A stretch of 64,000 bases of DNA from Bdellovibrionota bacterium (GTDB lineage Bacteria > Bdellovibrionota_C > UBA2361 > JAFLCA01), in assembly GCA_030584005.1 (NCBI GenBank), contig CP129486.1:747556-811555 (forward strand), given 5' to 3'. Shown in pieces: positions 24,207-32,566 of the stretch (the first letter of the stretch is position 1; each line of letters starts with the position of its first letter). Position numbers and translations under genes: made by a program. A model generated the notes under the pieces. The model worked only from the letters and a program-made list of their open reading frames with translations. It searched no databases and was not told the DNA's origin.

Positions 24207-25733
24207 TTACCCTTGGAAGAGCTCCAAGAATTCATCGACATCGAAGTTGTTTACAGCGCCATCGCCATTCAGATCACCCGTTCGGCTGTCGCAGTTGGGG
24301 TGCTCTGCAGGATACCGTTGCGGCTGGGTCAGCAACATGACGAACACATCAATATCGAAGTTATTGAGAACGCCGTCACAGTTAACGTCACCTCTTGGGT
24401 ATTGTCCGACTCGATGCGGGGTGAGCCGGAAGAGTGAGTACTCCTGGCTTCCTCGGCGCTTGCCTCTCACGATAAGCGTATTCTCGTCGTCGATAAGCAT
24501 CGATGGAAACCACATGCGGTGCCCATCCGGCATTACCTGATCGCCCAGAGCCATCCGATATGGATCAAGGTGCTGCGGCTCGAAGGAGCGAACACTTTCG
24601 CGCAGTGCGAGAATCTCCTCGGTCGCACTATCGACAAGAAATGGTATCGACAGGGTGGTTCCTACGTAGTTTTCTGTGCCAACTACGGCAGCAACTCCAT
24701 TCTCGTTAACATCCGTCACATGCGACGTGTTCACACGTTCCCAACGAGTCGCCGGTATTCGCTCATTCATGAGAAGTACCTGACCATCTCTGACAACGAA
24801 GGAATCGCCCCCTCCGTTGCCATGAATTACTCCAGCGCTATTAATCCCCATAGGCCTGATTAAGGTAAGCCCGGGAATAATAAGCGGAGCAACCTCCTCA
24901 CCGCCACGACGCACGAATCCAGCGCCATGGGTTTGCGGATAGGAGCTCATCCCTCGAGAGAACCCAGCAAGGTCTCCCGAGTTGTCTATGGCAGTAATCT
25001 CGGTGTGGTAATCAAGACTTATCTCTTCTGCTGCTGGAAACTCCTGCAGCATATCATCAACCACTCCAGGTCGCGGGATCCGCGTATAGGACCTACCGAC
25101 TGTAAGCCCATTTCCGCTCATGCCGCGCAACAAACTGGGCGAGGTAGCAGAGAGGCCGTATCTACTCGCGCAATCTTGACCAATAGTTGCATAAGGTCCA
25201 CCTCGTCTTACCAGGCCCTCTTCAACTGAGAAGTTGAAGCGAACCCAAACAAGGGGACTGCCCGCATAACCACACAGGCTAAGACTTCCATCACGCACGG
25301 TGCCCAAGCATTCGATCGCTGCATTACCCTCATCATCCAGGGATGTGCGGCTTGAATATGCCGAAACGTGGGACAGATTATGCCCTGGATCATTCAAGAG
25401 CATGGCAGCAGGCTTACAAATATGGAACTCGGAGATGAATTGGTCCGGCGGGGGAGGAGCAACCTCTACTAACCCTTGCTTCGGATCGAGAAGAAAGGTC
25501 CTTAGACGGGCATCACCCTCTGGCTGCGATCCCCTAAATCCCAGAATCTGTCCGCGTGCATTTTGGGAGTAGGGGACCATATCTACCCCTAGATCCTCCT
25601 GCGTATACCATTGCGGCAGCTCAGCGTATGCTGATGCGCTCGCAAATAGTACGCCTATCGTGCATGCGGCGTAGGAAAAAGCACGAGCAAGAATGCCGTG
25701 CCCTGAATGTCTCAAGCGAGTACATGTACTCAT
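24207..25733 (-). CDS. secreted HAF-repeat-like protein with C-terminal dockerin type I-like repeats
   Basis: 508 residues from ATG 25733 with an excellent AGGAGGT ribosome site. The signal peptide ends about ASASAYA. The body has repeated segments of the HAF type (EITAIDNSGDLAGFSRG, PMGINSAGVIHGNG, VTDVNENGVAAVVG). The C-terminus has two calcium-binding dockerin-like repeats, GDVNCDGVLNNFDIDVF and GDLNGDGAVNNFDVDEF. This combination is typical of planctomycete extracellular proteins, so lateral transfer is possible. No cohesin is seen in the window. A hairpin lies in its leader. Confidence 0.75.
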   Translation of the reverse strand: MSTCTRLRHSGHGILARAFSYAACTIGVLFASASAYAELPQWYTQEDLGVDMVPYSQNARGQILGFRGSQPEGDARLRTFLLDPKQGLVEVAPPPPDQFISEFHICKPAAMLLNDPGHNLSHVSAYSSRTSLDDEGNAAIECLGTVRDGSLSLCGYAGSPLVWVRFNFSVEEGLVRRGGPYATIGQDCASRYGLSATSPSLLRGMSGNGLTVGRSYTRIPRPGVVDDMLQEFPAAEEISLDYHTEITAIDNSGDLAGFSRGMSSYPQTHGAGFVRRGGEEVAPLIIPGLTLIRPMGINSAGVIHGNGGGDSFVVRDGQVLLMNERIPATRWERVNTSHVTDVNENGVAAVVGTENYVGTTLSIPFLVDSATEEILALRESVRSFEPQHLDPYRMALGDQVMPDGHRMWFPSMLIDDENTLIVRGKRRGSQEYSLFRLTPHRVGQYPRGDVNCDGVLNNFDIDVFVMLLTQPQRYPAEHPNCDSRTGDLNGDGAVNNFDVDEFLELFQG

Positions 25734-25756
25734 GGAATCAACCTCCTAAGTTGAAC

Positions 25757-25788
25757 AAACAAAAAACCCGGAGGAGCAATCCTCCGCT
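25757..25788 (-). terminator. terminator-like hairpin in the leader of the dockerin gene
   Basis: On the minus strand CGGAGGA-TTGC-TCCTCCG is followed by GGTTTTTTG, then the AGGAGGT ribosome site about 20 bases on. It could end upstream transcription or attenuate the gene. Confidence 0.55.
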
Positions 25789-25836
25789 AGGCGTTCTCGG
25801 TGTGCAATTTCCACACCGATTTTCCAGATTCCGTTT

Positions 25837-26244
25837 TTGGTTCCCGTACCTCCTGGCTATCCCTCTGAGATCATTGACACTGTTGTTACGGCCGCTGCCC
25901 CTTATGCGGGAGCCTACCTACGCTCGTTTACCTTTACTCTCGATCTGTTCTGGACAGGGCGCAAAAAGGTCACTGGTAACCAGATTCCTGCCGCCCTCAT
26001 CCTAGGTGCACAGAGGAAACTTTCCGCTCAAATCTACGACAATTCTTATGAGAGAGTTCTTGAGTGCAAGCGGCTTTGGATATTCGCCCACAAGCCTGCT
26101 ACCCCCTATCCTCCTCTACGGCATGCGGGTGAGAGTTTCGTAGGTCGATGTTTCTTATGTTCTGGTGCAAGGACAATGCCGGATCACCTCCGCTTTCACA
26201 ATTCATCGACGCCACGGACGACATCGTATCAGCACGGTCACTGA
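25837..26244 (+). CDS. uncertain open frame upstream of the GspE-like gene
   Basis: A 135-residue frame overlapping the start of the next gene by 97 bases. The first 85 residues (IIDTVVTAAAPYAGAYLRSF, LFWTGRKKVTGNQIPAAL) look protein-like; the last 50 look like out-of-frame sequence. It may be a truncated gene. No family recognised. Confidence 0.25.
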   Translation: MVPVPPGYPSEIIDTVVTAAAPYAGAYLRSFTFTLDLFWTGRKKVTGNQIPAALILGAQRKLSAQIYDNSYERVLECKRLWIFAHKPATPYPPLRHAGESFVGRCFLCSGARTMPDHLRFHNSSTPRTTSYQHGH

Positions 26245-27689
26245 GCCTGTGCTCATCCGCAGAAGCTCGCGCACTCGTTCCCTATGAGATTGCGGTGCGT
26301 ATGCATGCACTCCCGCTTTCGATAAATGGCAAGGATCAGAAGCGCACCCTTTTTGTCGCTGCCGATTATGAAGATGCCGCCGAGAAACTACGAGAACTGC
26401 AATTCGCCACCCAACTACAAGTCAAGCTGATCAAGGTAAGTTACGGCACCGTGCTTGAAGCGATATTCCTTGCTTATCGAGGGTCCGAACAGAAGCTGGC
26501 CTCGGCAGCCAGAGAACTTCCGATGCAGCGCGAAACGGGAAGGAGAATCGACGCTCCCGTCAGCATCTTTGAAGGACAGGGGTCTATCTGCGCATTTCTT
26601 TCAACGCTGATCGAATATGCGGTCGCCCGACATGCTTCCGATATCCATTTGATCCCTGCCAATGACGGCACCCTTCTCAAGCTCCGCATCGATGGAGATC
26701 TGCATATCCATGAATCCCCCCTCGGCAACTCCCAGAGTCATGCCCAGATTATAAGGAGATTAAAGGTCCTCTCTAAACTCGATGTGAGCAAGCACGATTG
26801 CCCTCAGGATGGAGCCTTCCGCCTCGCATTGCATCATGGAACATTCCACCTTCGACTCAGCATTCTGCCCACCCTGCACGGCGAAAAAGCAGTACTTCGC
26901 ATCCTCGGGCAGAACCACTATCCCACAATTGCATCACTGGGCTTTTCTGCCCCGGTGGAGCGGGCGCTTCAATCGATGCTGCAGGAGCAAGAGGGACTCG
27001 TGCTCTTTATCGGTGCCACGGGCTCAGGCAAAACGACATCGATGTATTCGATGATCCAGGAGTCGGCACTGCGTGGTCTCAATGTCTGCACTGTGGAGGA
27101 TCCCATCGAGATAGAACTCCCTTGTGCCTCACAGAGTCAGGTCAATCTTCACCAGGGGCTGGACTATGCAAGCTGCCTGCGCGCAGTGTTGCGCCAGGAC
27201 CCTGATGTCATCCTAGTTGGGGAGCTGCGCGATGGACCAAGCGCCATGGCGGCCGTGCAAGCGGCGCTTACCGGGCACCTGGTGCTTTCCACACTTCATG
27301 CCGCCTCCGCCGATGAGTGCCTTGGCAGATTCGAGAGTATGGGGGTCTCCCGCTCCTTACTCCACGGACCCTTGAAACTAATCGTGCAGCAGCAGCTGCT
27401 TGCGAAGCTTTGCCGCTGCGCAACATTCGATCTGAAAGCTTCTCAACGCACCCCATTTGAGGTTAGAAAGCCGGTGGGATGCGGCCAATGCAATGGAACT
27501 GGGTATGCGGGGCGTGTTGTGCTGGCTACGGCCACCACGGTGCGAGGAGTAAGCCGCGACGGGGTCCTCCTCACCGACGGCCGTGATACGGCAGTACGCG
27601 CCGAATCCGCCCGAGCCCTACTTGCCGACGGTGCCATATCATGGCAGCAATACATCGATGTAGTTGGCGCTTCGGGGGCCGACTCGTGA
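26148..27689 (+). CDS. GspE/PilB-family secretion ATPase
   Basis: 513 residues. A short N-terminal MshEN-like part is followed by the full hexameric ATPase core: GATGSGKTTSMYS (Walker A), VEDPIEIELP (Asp box), DPDVILVGELRD (Walker B) and [16 protein letters not shown] (His box). Cys pairs (LCRC, CGQC) form the zinc site near the C-terminus. Such ATPases drive type II secretion or pilus assembly. It is a second family member beside pilB at 49 kb and has no other secretion genes next to it, so its partner system is unknown. Confidence 0.85.
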   Translation: MFLMFWCKDNAGSPPLSQFIDATDDIVSARSLSLCSSAEARALVPYEIAVRMHALPLSINGKDQKRTLFVAADYEDAAEKLRELQFATQLQVKLIKVSYGTVLEAIFLAYRGSEQKLASAARELPMQRETGRRIDAPVSIFEGQGSICAFLSTLIEYAVARHASDIHLIPANDGTLLKLRIDGDLHIHESPLGNSQSHAQIIRRLKVLSKLDVSKHDCPQDGAFRLALHHGTFHLRLSILPTLHGEKAVLRILGQNHYPTIASLGFSAPVERALQSMLQEQEGLVLFIGATGSGKTTSMYSMIQESALRGLNVCTVEDPIEIELPCASQSQVNLHQGLDYASCLRAVLRQDPDVILVGELRDGPSAMAAVQAALTGHLVLSTLHAASADECLGRFESMGVSRSLLHGPLKLIVQQQLLAKLCRCATFDLKASQRTPFEVRKPVGCGQCNGTGYAGRVVLATATTVRGVSRDGVLLTDGRDTAVRAESARALLADGAISWQQYIDVVGASGADS

Positions 27690-27716
27690 GAAAGCACATC
27701 ATCTTGCTCCGATCCT

Positions 27717-28193
27717 ATGAACTCTCTGCCGTACCGACCAAACGTTTGCATGCTCATCTACAACCCGCAGTACAGGCTTTTTCTAGGCGAGCGCGCAAAC
27801 TCGCCCGGTGTATGGCAGTTTCCACAGGGCGGAGTGGAGGAGAGTTCGTCTCTGGAGGAGAACGTGCTTAGAGAGCTGCAAGAAGAACTAGGCGCAGATG
27901 CAGAAAAATTCAGAATCGTGACCAGGCTGCAAGCCACCCATCAATATGAGTTTGCGACTCCGCCTCCATACGCGATCGGTAGATGGATCGGGCAGCAGCA
28001 GACATTCTGGGTTGTCAAATTTCTAGGGACCGATCGGGACATTCAACTCGATCGCTATCACCCCGAACTCGGCGCATGGAAATGGTGTTCGAGTGATGAG
28101 GTTCCTAAGGTGGCTGAACCGCGCCGACTAAGTGGCTACCTCCCCGCACTCAAAGAATTCGAGGCATTGCTTCAATCCGGGGCCCTCCCATAG
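27717..28193 (+). CDS. rppH: RNA pyrophosphohydrolase, Nudix family
   Basis: 158 residues. The Nudix box is GGVEESSSLEENVLRELQEELG; its key residues are GGVEE, the REL and the QEELG end. The N-terminus RPNVCMLIYNP and GVWQFPQGGVE match RppH. RppH removes pyrophosphate from 5' triphosphorylated mRNA and starts decay; the family also includes Ap5A hydrolases, so substrate assignment is by similarity. It follows the ATPase gene by 27 bases on the same strand. Confidence 0.85.
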   Translation: MNSLPYRPNVCMLIYNPQYRLFLGERANSPGVWQFPQGGVEESSSLEENVLRELQEELGADAEKFRIVTRLQATHQYEFATPPPYAIGRWIGQQQTFWVVKFLGTDRDIQLDRYHPELGAWKWCSSDEVPKVAEPRRLSGYLPALKEFEALLQSGALP

Positions 28194-28317
28194 TCGATGC
28201 ATCGTGAAGGAGGGCATAGCCCTACGGAACTACTGATGGAGTGGGGCGAAATCAGTGATTCTGATCTGCAAGGAATCGGGGTATTACACTCAGATTCCTT
28301 GGAAATGTTCAGGGGAA

Positions 28318-28809
28318 CTAAATTACGACCGGCTTATTGAGGGTCCTGCGAACTACCGCAATTTGGCCCACATGCTGTAAGACGTGGACTCCCGCCATCA
28401 TCAACGCAAGCCCGATTGTCGGTGCGTATGCTCGCATAAATTCAGGGCCCGGATTATCGAGTTCACTCGCGGAGAAGCTCTCAAGAATCGAGAGGGTCGC
28501 CTCGCGCTGTTCTGAGAAGAGCTTTAGATACTCTTCCTTGCTCCAGAAGTCCCTTGCATTATCACTTGTCACCTTGTCCTTCCCGTGTGCTTCGGCAAAG
28601 CCGGCAGGCAGGGCCGGTGGCACTCCCGGTTTCATCGCTTCGGATGCCCGATGCTCGTTCACGAGGAGATGTCCTAACTGCCAGGCTAGATGATTGGCGT
28701 TCTTTGTCGGACGCAGCATCAGATCCGCTGAGCTAAGATCCTTAAGGTAGGCGAAGAGCACGAATTGAGCTGTGCCAAGAACGGACCGAATTGCATCATG
28801 AGCTTCCAT
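28318..28809 (-). CDS. DinB-family protein
   Basis: 163 residues forming the four-helix DinB bundle. Metal-binding His candidates are in HLAWQLGHLLVNEH and VHVLQHVGQIAVVRR, which matches the usual spacing. DinB-like proteins include thiol transferases using mycothiol or bacillithiol and many unknowns. Its gene follows cmr6 by about 70 bases on the same strand and might be co-transcribed with the cmr operon, but no functional link is known. Confidence 0.75.
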   Translation of the reverse strand: MEAHDAIRSVLGTAQFVLFAYLKDLSSADLMLRPTKNANHLAWQLGHLLVNEHRASEAMKPGVPPALPAGFAEAHGKDKVTSDNARDFWSKEEYLKLFSEQREATLSILESFSASELDNPGPEFMRAYAPTIGLALMMAGVHVLQHVGQIAVVRRTLNKPVVI

Positions 28810-28875
28810 ATATAGCCGCCTCCAAGATAGCGAACACTATAATGACCTGCTCAAAGGAGCGCAACGAAGCGGGAG

Positions 28876-30249
28876 CTACGCCGGAACTGATTCAACAGCA
28901 GGTGCCAAGTCCGCTGCACCCTCCGATCTCGGTGTAGGTATGTAAAATCTCCCATACCCAGATTCGGTCAAAGCTCCCAATCCGGCATGCAATGCCAGCT
29001 GCTGGAGCAGCCAGCCGCACTCCTGGGCGATGGTCCTCGATTCTTCTTTGGGTCCGGCTACCGAGATAGAAAACAGAAACTCCGCACCTGGCTTGACTGT
29101 GAGGAAAAAGGAGCTGCGCCCTCGTTGGCCTGGATGCGGATCGAAGCCTTGTGAGTACCATCCAGGTTGCGTACAGAGTAACCCGTCTGTCTGCAGCAAG
29201 GCGGACCTTGAAATTGCTATCGCATCATAGAAGGTCACACGCCCCCTTCCAGACGCACAAAGCACTGATCGCAGACGCATCAGTGCATCCTTGGCAACCG
29301 GGGACACCTCATCGAAAGCGCCTTCACTATGAAGAAACGCCTTCAATGTGCCCTTCAGGAGCGTGCCCGGAATGATCGGTATCGCGTCTGTGTACCGCCA
29401 GGAGCCGCCGACATTCCCCAGAATCGTGCGGGCATTAAGAGAAAGTGCCAGTCGCGTACTAAGCCGCAAACGACTTGACCAAACGCCCTCTCCACTCTCC
29501 TCAATCAGAGATAAGAGCTCCTCCTGACGGCGTCGGACCGCAGCAAAGGGCATCGTTCTCTCAGCTACGGCATGTTGTGTCGGAATCACGGCCCGTTCGA
29601 GGAAATAGCGTCTTTGCGCTTCAGACAATTGCAGCCCTTGCGATGGCCAGGCGATCATACGCTCAATCAGCAATCCGGGGTGGCAAGAGCGCGAGTCCAG
29701 CACCTCGGCGGATGCTGCTCCAGGCACCAACAGCCGCGCACGTGCAAAAGCGCCGCGCCGTCCCTGAGTACGGGGCGCCGTGCGTGCCTGACGTGGCTTG
29801 CGGGCACCTCCCTCCCTTCTCGGCGGCCTTGCTTCCTGCGCAGGCTTCCCGTCTGCGGTCCTTGTTCTACTACGAGTGCCCTCTCGCGCGGAGGAACTGC
29901 GATCTCGCCGCACTCCCCCTTCTCTTCTCGGGAAACGGCCCCTGGAATCACGAGGTCTTCCGCGAGTATCGCGGGGATGGCGTGCCTGAGTAGCAGCCCT
30001 GGGCGGAGGTGCTGGAGCGTACTCGACCACCGTGACACTTGTGGCGTCTCCCTGTACGGACTTGCCTTGCTTATTCTTACGGGGTTCCGGAGCTTCGAAA
30101 GTAACCACATCACCAGCTTTCGGCAACGGATCGGGGTTGGTTACCGCCGGTAGGTAGAAGCGCGCCCGCAGGGTTGTGCCCTCAGGCTGAATCTCACCAA
30201 GTCGATTGGTCGGATTGTAGGATAGTACCTTGCCTCGCCGCTCCGTCAT
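28876..30249 (-). CDS. cmr6: Cmr6-type RAMP protein with N-terminal cold-shock-like domain and Arg-rich linker
   Basis: 457 residues, well over the usual 250-340. Residues 1-80 look like a cold-shock/OB domain (GKVLSYNPTNRLGEI, ARFYLPAV, GDVVTFEAPEPRKNKQGKS). Residues 85-190 are a disordered Arg/Pro/Gly linker with repeated PRREGG. From about 240 on is the Cmr6 RAMP: YTDAIPIIPGTLLKGTLKAF (the G-x-LKG block), GRVTFYDAIA, RSSFFLTVKPGAEFLFSI and GLGALTESGYGRF (Gly-rich loop). In type III-B complexes Cmr6 caps the 3' end of the guide. Its ATG overlaps the cmr5 stop (ATGA-type overlap), so the fusion is part of the operon. The extra domain would add RNA binding. Confidence 0.85.
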   Translation of the reverse strand: MTERRGKVLSYNPTNRLGEIQPEGTTLRARFYLPAVTNPDPLPKAGDVVTFEAPEPRKNKQGKSVQGDATSVTVVEYAPAPPPRAATQARHPRDTRGRPRDSRGRFPRREGGVRRDRSSSAREGTRSRTRTADGKPAQEARPPRREGGARKPRQARTAPRTQGRRGAFARARLLVPGAASAEVLDSRSCHPGLLIERMIAWPSQGLQLSEAQRRYFLERAVIPTQHAVAERTMPFAAVRRRQEELLSLIEESGEGVWSSRLRLSTRLALSLNARTILGNVGGSWRYTDAIPIIPGTLLKGTLKAFLHSEGAFDEVSPVAKDALMRLRSVLCASGRGRVTFYDAIAISRSALLQTDGLLCTQPGWYSQGFDPHPGQRGRSSFFLTVKPGAEFLFSISVAGPKEESRTIAQECGWLLQQLALHAGLGALTESGYGRFYIPTPRSEGAADLAPAVESVPA

Positions 30250-30542
30250 GATTGGCCCTCCCCAGCTATCGGGATCTCGAGTAATAGCTTCATGGCTCGT
30301 TCTTCTAATCGCAAATACTCAAGTGGAGATGCTTCCAGGATCTGATCGAGAACGGATCTGTCACTGTTTGGGTTCTTCAATCCCGCTGCAAGATACTCCT
30401 GAACGAATTTATAATGCTGAGCTCGATGCCCCAGCATGAACCCGAAGAAGGGTCCGATCCCATGTCGACTCAAGTTTTCGATGAGGAATCTTTGAAATCC
30501 CTCATGAATCGCGGAAATTTCCGAAGCTGCTTCAGTGCTCAT
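30246..30542 (-). CDS. cmr5: Cmr5-type small subunit
   Basis: 98 residues, shorter than most Cmr5 proteins (about 120-150). All-helical, ending in SPLEYLRLEERAMKLLLEI, the best-conserved Cmr5 feature (Y-x-x-L-x-x-x-A). Cmr5 lines the minor filament of the Cmr complex. Position between cmr4 (three bases away) and cmr6 (overlapping) supports the call more than the sequence alone does. Confidence 0.75.
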   Translation of the reverse strand: MSTEAASEISAIHEGFQRFLIENLSRHGIGPFFGFMLGHRAQHYKFVQEYLAAGLKNPNSDRSVLDQILEASPLEYLRLEERAMKLLLEIPIAGEGQS

Positions 30543-30545
30543 GCT

Positions 30546-31355
30546 CTATATCACCCAACGAGTACGACATACTCCATGCCCTGTCGCACGGTCGCTCCCC
30601 AGACGCACCAGTTTCACCTGCTGCAGTATCCCCGAGATGCTCGACCACTCAGCGGCATTTGCCCCGACCTTACACATGAACAAGCAATTTTCAGGAAAGG
30701 CAATGGAAGGGGTGCTTTTCTCCCCATGCCAAATCTTCACTTGAGCTCGCCGCGTAAGCGAGTTGAATAGGTCATCGGAGAGCACTACAAGATCCCTTTT
30801 CAGCTTTGCCTGCCACCACTCTAAGGCACTGCTTGCAGGAAGTGCAAAACGAGCAAGCCAGTCCGCCCACTCGACTACCAGCGCGTCCTCCTTGGCGTTA
30901 CAACGAAGCTCTTCCAGCCCAATACAACCACTATCGAGGCAGAAACTCGAAGGGGCACACAAGAGGTCACTTCCCTCAATCTGCGGGACCGAAGGAGGAG
31001 CTGTCAGGTTCGCCGCGCTCAGCACCGCATGAATCAACTGCAGGATCCCTGGCGAAGTGCCCCAGCAGAACAACCCGCGCTGCGTCCTAAGCGGCAGCGC
31101 AACCGGCAGCAGCTCAGAGAGAGAAACGATGGCCCCTTCACCATGCGACGCTGTCCCAAGAATATGCGGATCTACGTTCACTAACGATTCGCTGCGGCTT
31201 CGCATGGCCTGGCGCAGCGCCGCGTGCACACTGGCCGCGCGAACCGTCCCATGCTGGAGGCCCTGGGAATCAGGACAGAGAGGGGATTCGCTCAGGAAAA
31301 AGAGCGCGCCCTTTGCCGGAGCGTCTGAGTTGGGAAATGCCTCTTGCATGTTCAT
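30546..31355 (-). CDS. cmr4: Cmr4-type RAMP backbone subunit, slicer residues missing
   Basis: 269 residues against about 295 in the family. Recognised from EGAIVSLSELLPVALPLRT and QRGLFCWGTSPGI (Cmr4: sharing the LSD..LL.FPVRSLKG pattern), GCIGLEELRC, LVVLSDDLFNSLTRRA and the final VRLGSDRATGHGVCR Gly-rich loop. In Pyrococcus Cmr4 the N-terminal THPGSG..VDQPIQRE stretch carries His15 and the catalytic Asp26. Here it reads SPLCPDSQGLQHGTVRAAS, with Cys at the His position and the Asp-bearing segment deleted. Target cleavage is therefore unlikely. The cmr1 gene ends 21 bases upstream. Confidence 0.8.
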   Translation of the reverse strand: MNMQEAFPNSDAPAKGALFFLSESPLCPDSQGLQHGTVRAASVHAALRQAMRSRSESLVNVDPHILGTASHGEGAIVSLSELLPVALPLRTQRGLFCWGTSPGILQLIHAVLSAANLTAPPSVPQIEGSDLLCAPSSFCLDSGCIGLEELRCNAKEDALVVEWADWLARFALPASSALEWWQAKLKRDLVVLSDDLFNSLTRRAQVKIWHGEKSTPSIAFPENCLFMCKVGANAAEWSSISGILQQVKLVRLGSDRATGHGVCRTRWVI

Positions 31356-31376
31356 CGTAGTTCAACCGTTCAACCA

Positions 31377-32408
31377 CTACTTAATTTCGGCGTCTACTCC
31401 GCCGTTAGATGGAACTTCAACTCGACCATTCAAGCTATTCATAAACGCGTGAATGCGCTCGACATCGCTTCCCGGAGCATCAGGGACCGGCAGCATCAGT
31501 GTAAGCACAATGAACCACTGATCCTTGCCGCGGTGCAGCCTCGCCCATAACGGGGAAGAGAAGTGCTGTATCTTACGATCAGCAGCATGCACCCACTTTC
31601 CCTCCTGCATGAGCGGCAGTCCGAAGGCCGGATTCTTAAACTCCCGCAGCATGATCATCAGCTTGGCACGTTGCGTCTCTTCCTCACCCTCGCCAAAAGG
31701 TGCAACCACAATGCGAGTACGCAAAGGATCAGAACTGAGTGCCGGAATCTGGTGATCGAGCGGCAAAGCCACTCCCGGGAATAGCTCCCCGACACGATCG
31801 GAGGCCTGGCGAAGTCCTCGCGACAGACAGCTGGCCATAGTCGATGCGTCTTCGCATTCCGACAGCAGCGGATACTCCCAAGACGGCGTTACGCCCTCAA
31901 GGCGGAAGCTCCCGGCACCACGTCGGCTGCGTGCGCCAAGCCCGCCTAACGCAAACATGACCCAGGCTGCCCCAAGCACCGCGGACTCTGCTCTCGGATC
32001 CGCCCTTGCCGTCAAACTGCGCGATAACTTGATCTCAAATCGAGCACCCGCTTGGTAGCAGCCGGCTACTTGGCGATGCTTTTCGTCCTCCTTGTGAGGC
32101 AACTGAGGTCCCTGCGCTGCCATGGCCTCAAGCTTTCGCATCTGGAGGAGAAGGTGAGAGCTTCTATCCCGGCTGCCAAATACCGAGCTTTCGACCAGCA
32201 TCGCCTCTCGTTTCGGCCCCTTGGCCATGGCAAGAGCACGAAACCAGTAGCGCAGAGCACCTCTTACAGCAGTTGGGCGTTGATCGGCGCTCTGGATACC
32301 CCGTGCTCCGTGCATAAAGAGTGCCGTTTCCGCAACCACCACGAGAGAAGCGAAGCAGCGATCAAGGGCTGGGTAGGATGTGGGACTAGTCGTCAGTTGA
32401 GTATCCAT
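31377..32408 (-). CDS. cmr1: Cmr1-type RAMP protein
   Basis: 343 residues, normal family length. TALFMHGARGIQSADQRPTA leads into VRGALRYWFRALAM, the LRFWWRA-type signature, then SSVFGSRDRSSHLL and the Gly-rich GGLGARSRRGAGSFRL, all hallmarks of Cmr1. Cmr1 normally caps the distal end of the type III-B complex and contacts target RNA. It is the first gene of a four-gene minus-strand operon. The next gene is cmr4, so cas10 (cmr2) and cmr3, normally at this point, are absent. The promoter must lie between 32408 and about 32600. Confidence 0.9.
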   Translation of the reverse strand: MDTQLTTSPTSYPALDRCFASLVVVAETALFMHGARGIQSADQRPTAVRGALRYWFRALAMAKGPKREAMLVESSVFGSRDRSSHLLLQMRKLEAMAAQGPQLPHKEDEKHRQVAGCYQAGARFEIKLSRSLTARADPRAESAVLGAAWVMFALGGLGARSRRGAGSFRLEGVTPSWEYPLLSECEDASTMASCLSRGLRQASDRVGELFPGVALPLDHQIPALSSDPLRTRIVVAPFGEGEEETQRAKLMIMLREFKNPAFGLPLMQEGKWVHAADRKIQHFSSPLWARLHRGKDQWFIVLTLMLPVPDAPGSDVERIHAFMNSLNGRVEVPSNGGVDAEIK

Positions 32409-32566
32409 GCAGACGGCAAGACTATCGCGAGGTGTCCCTCAAATGCAATTTTCTGGCTTACCCTACACAATCCCGCAAAGCGCACAAATCAGCCATCTCT
32501 GGCTGCCACAAGGGTCCCCAACCAACACTTCCGAATTCGCCCATGTTGGTCTACAGTACGGGACCC

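Noticed and set aside
25556..26005. Plus-strand frame of 149 residues before the GspE-like gene
   Set aside because: Basic, Leu/Arg-rich composition without domain features; overlaps the start of the dockerin gene and its leader; likely chance.
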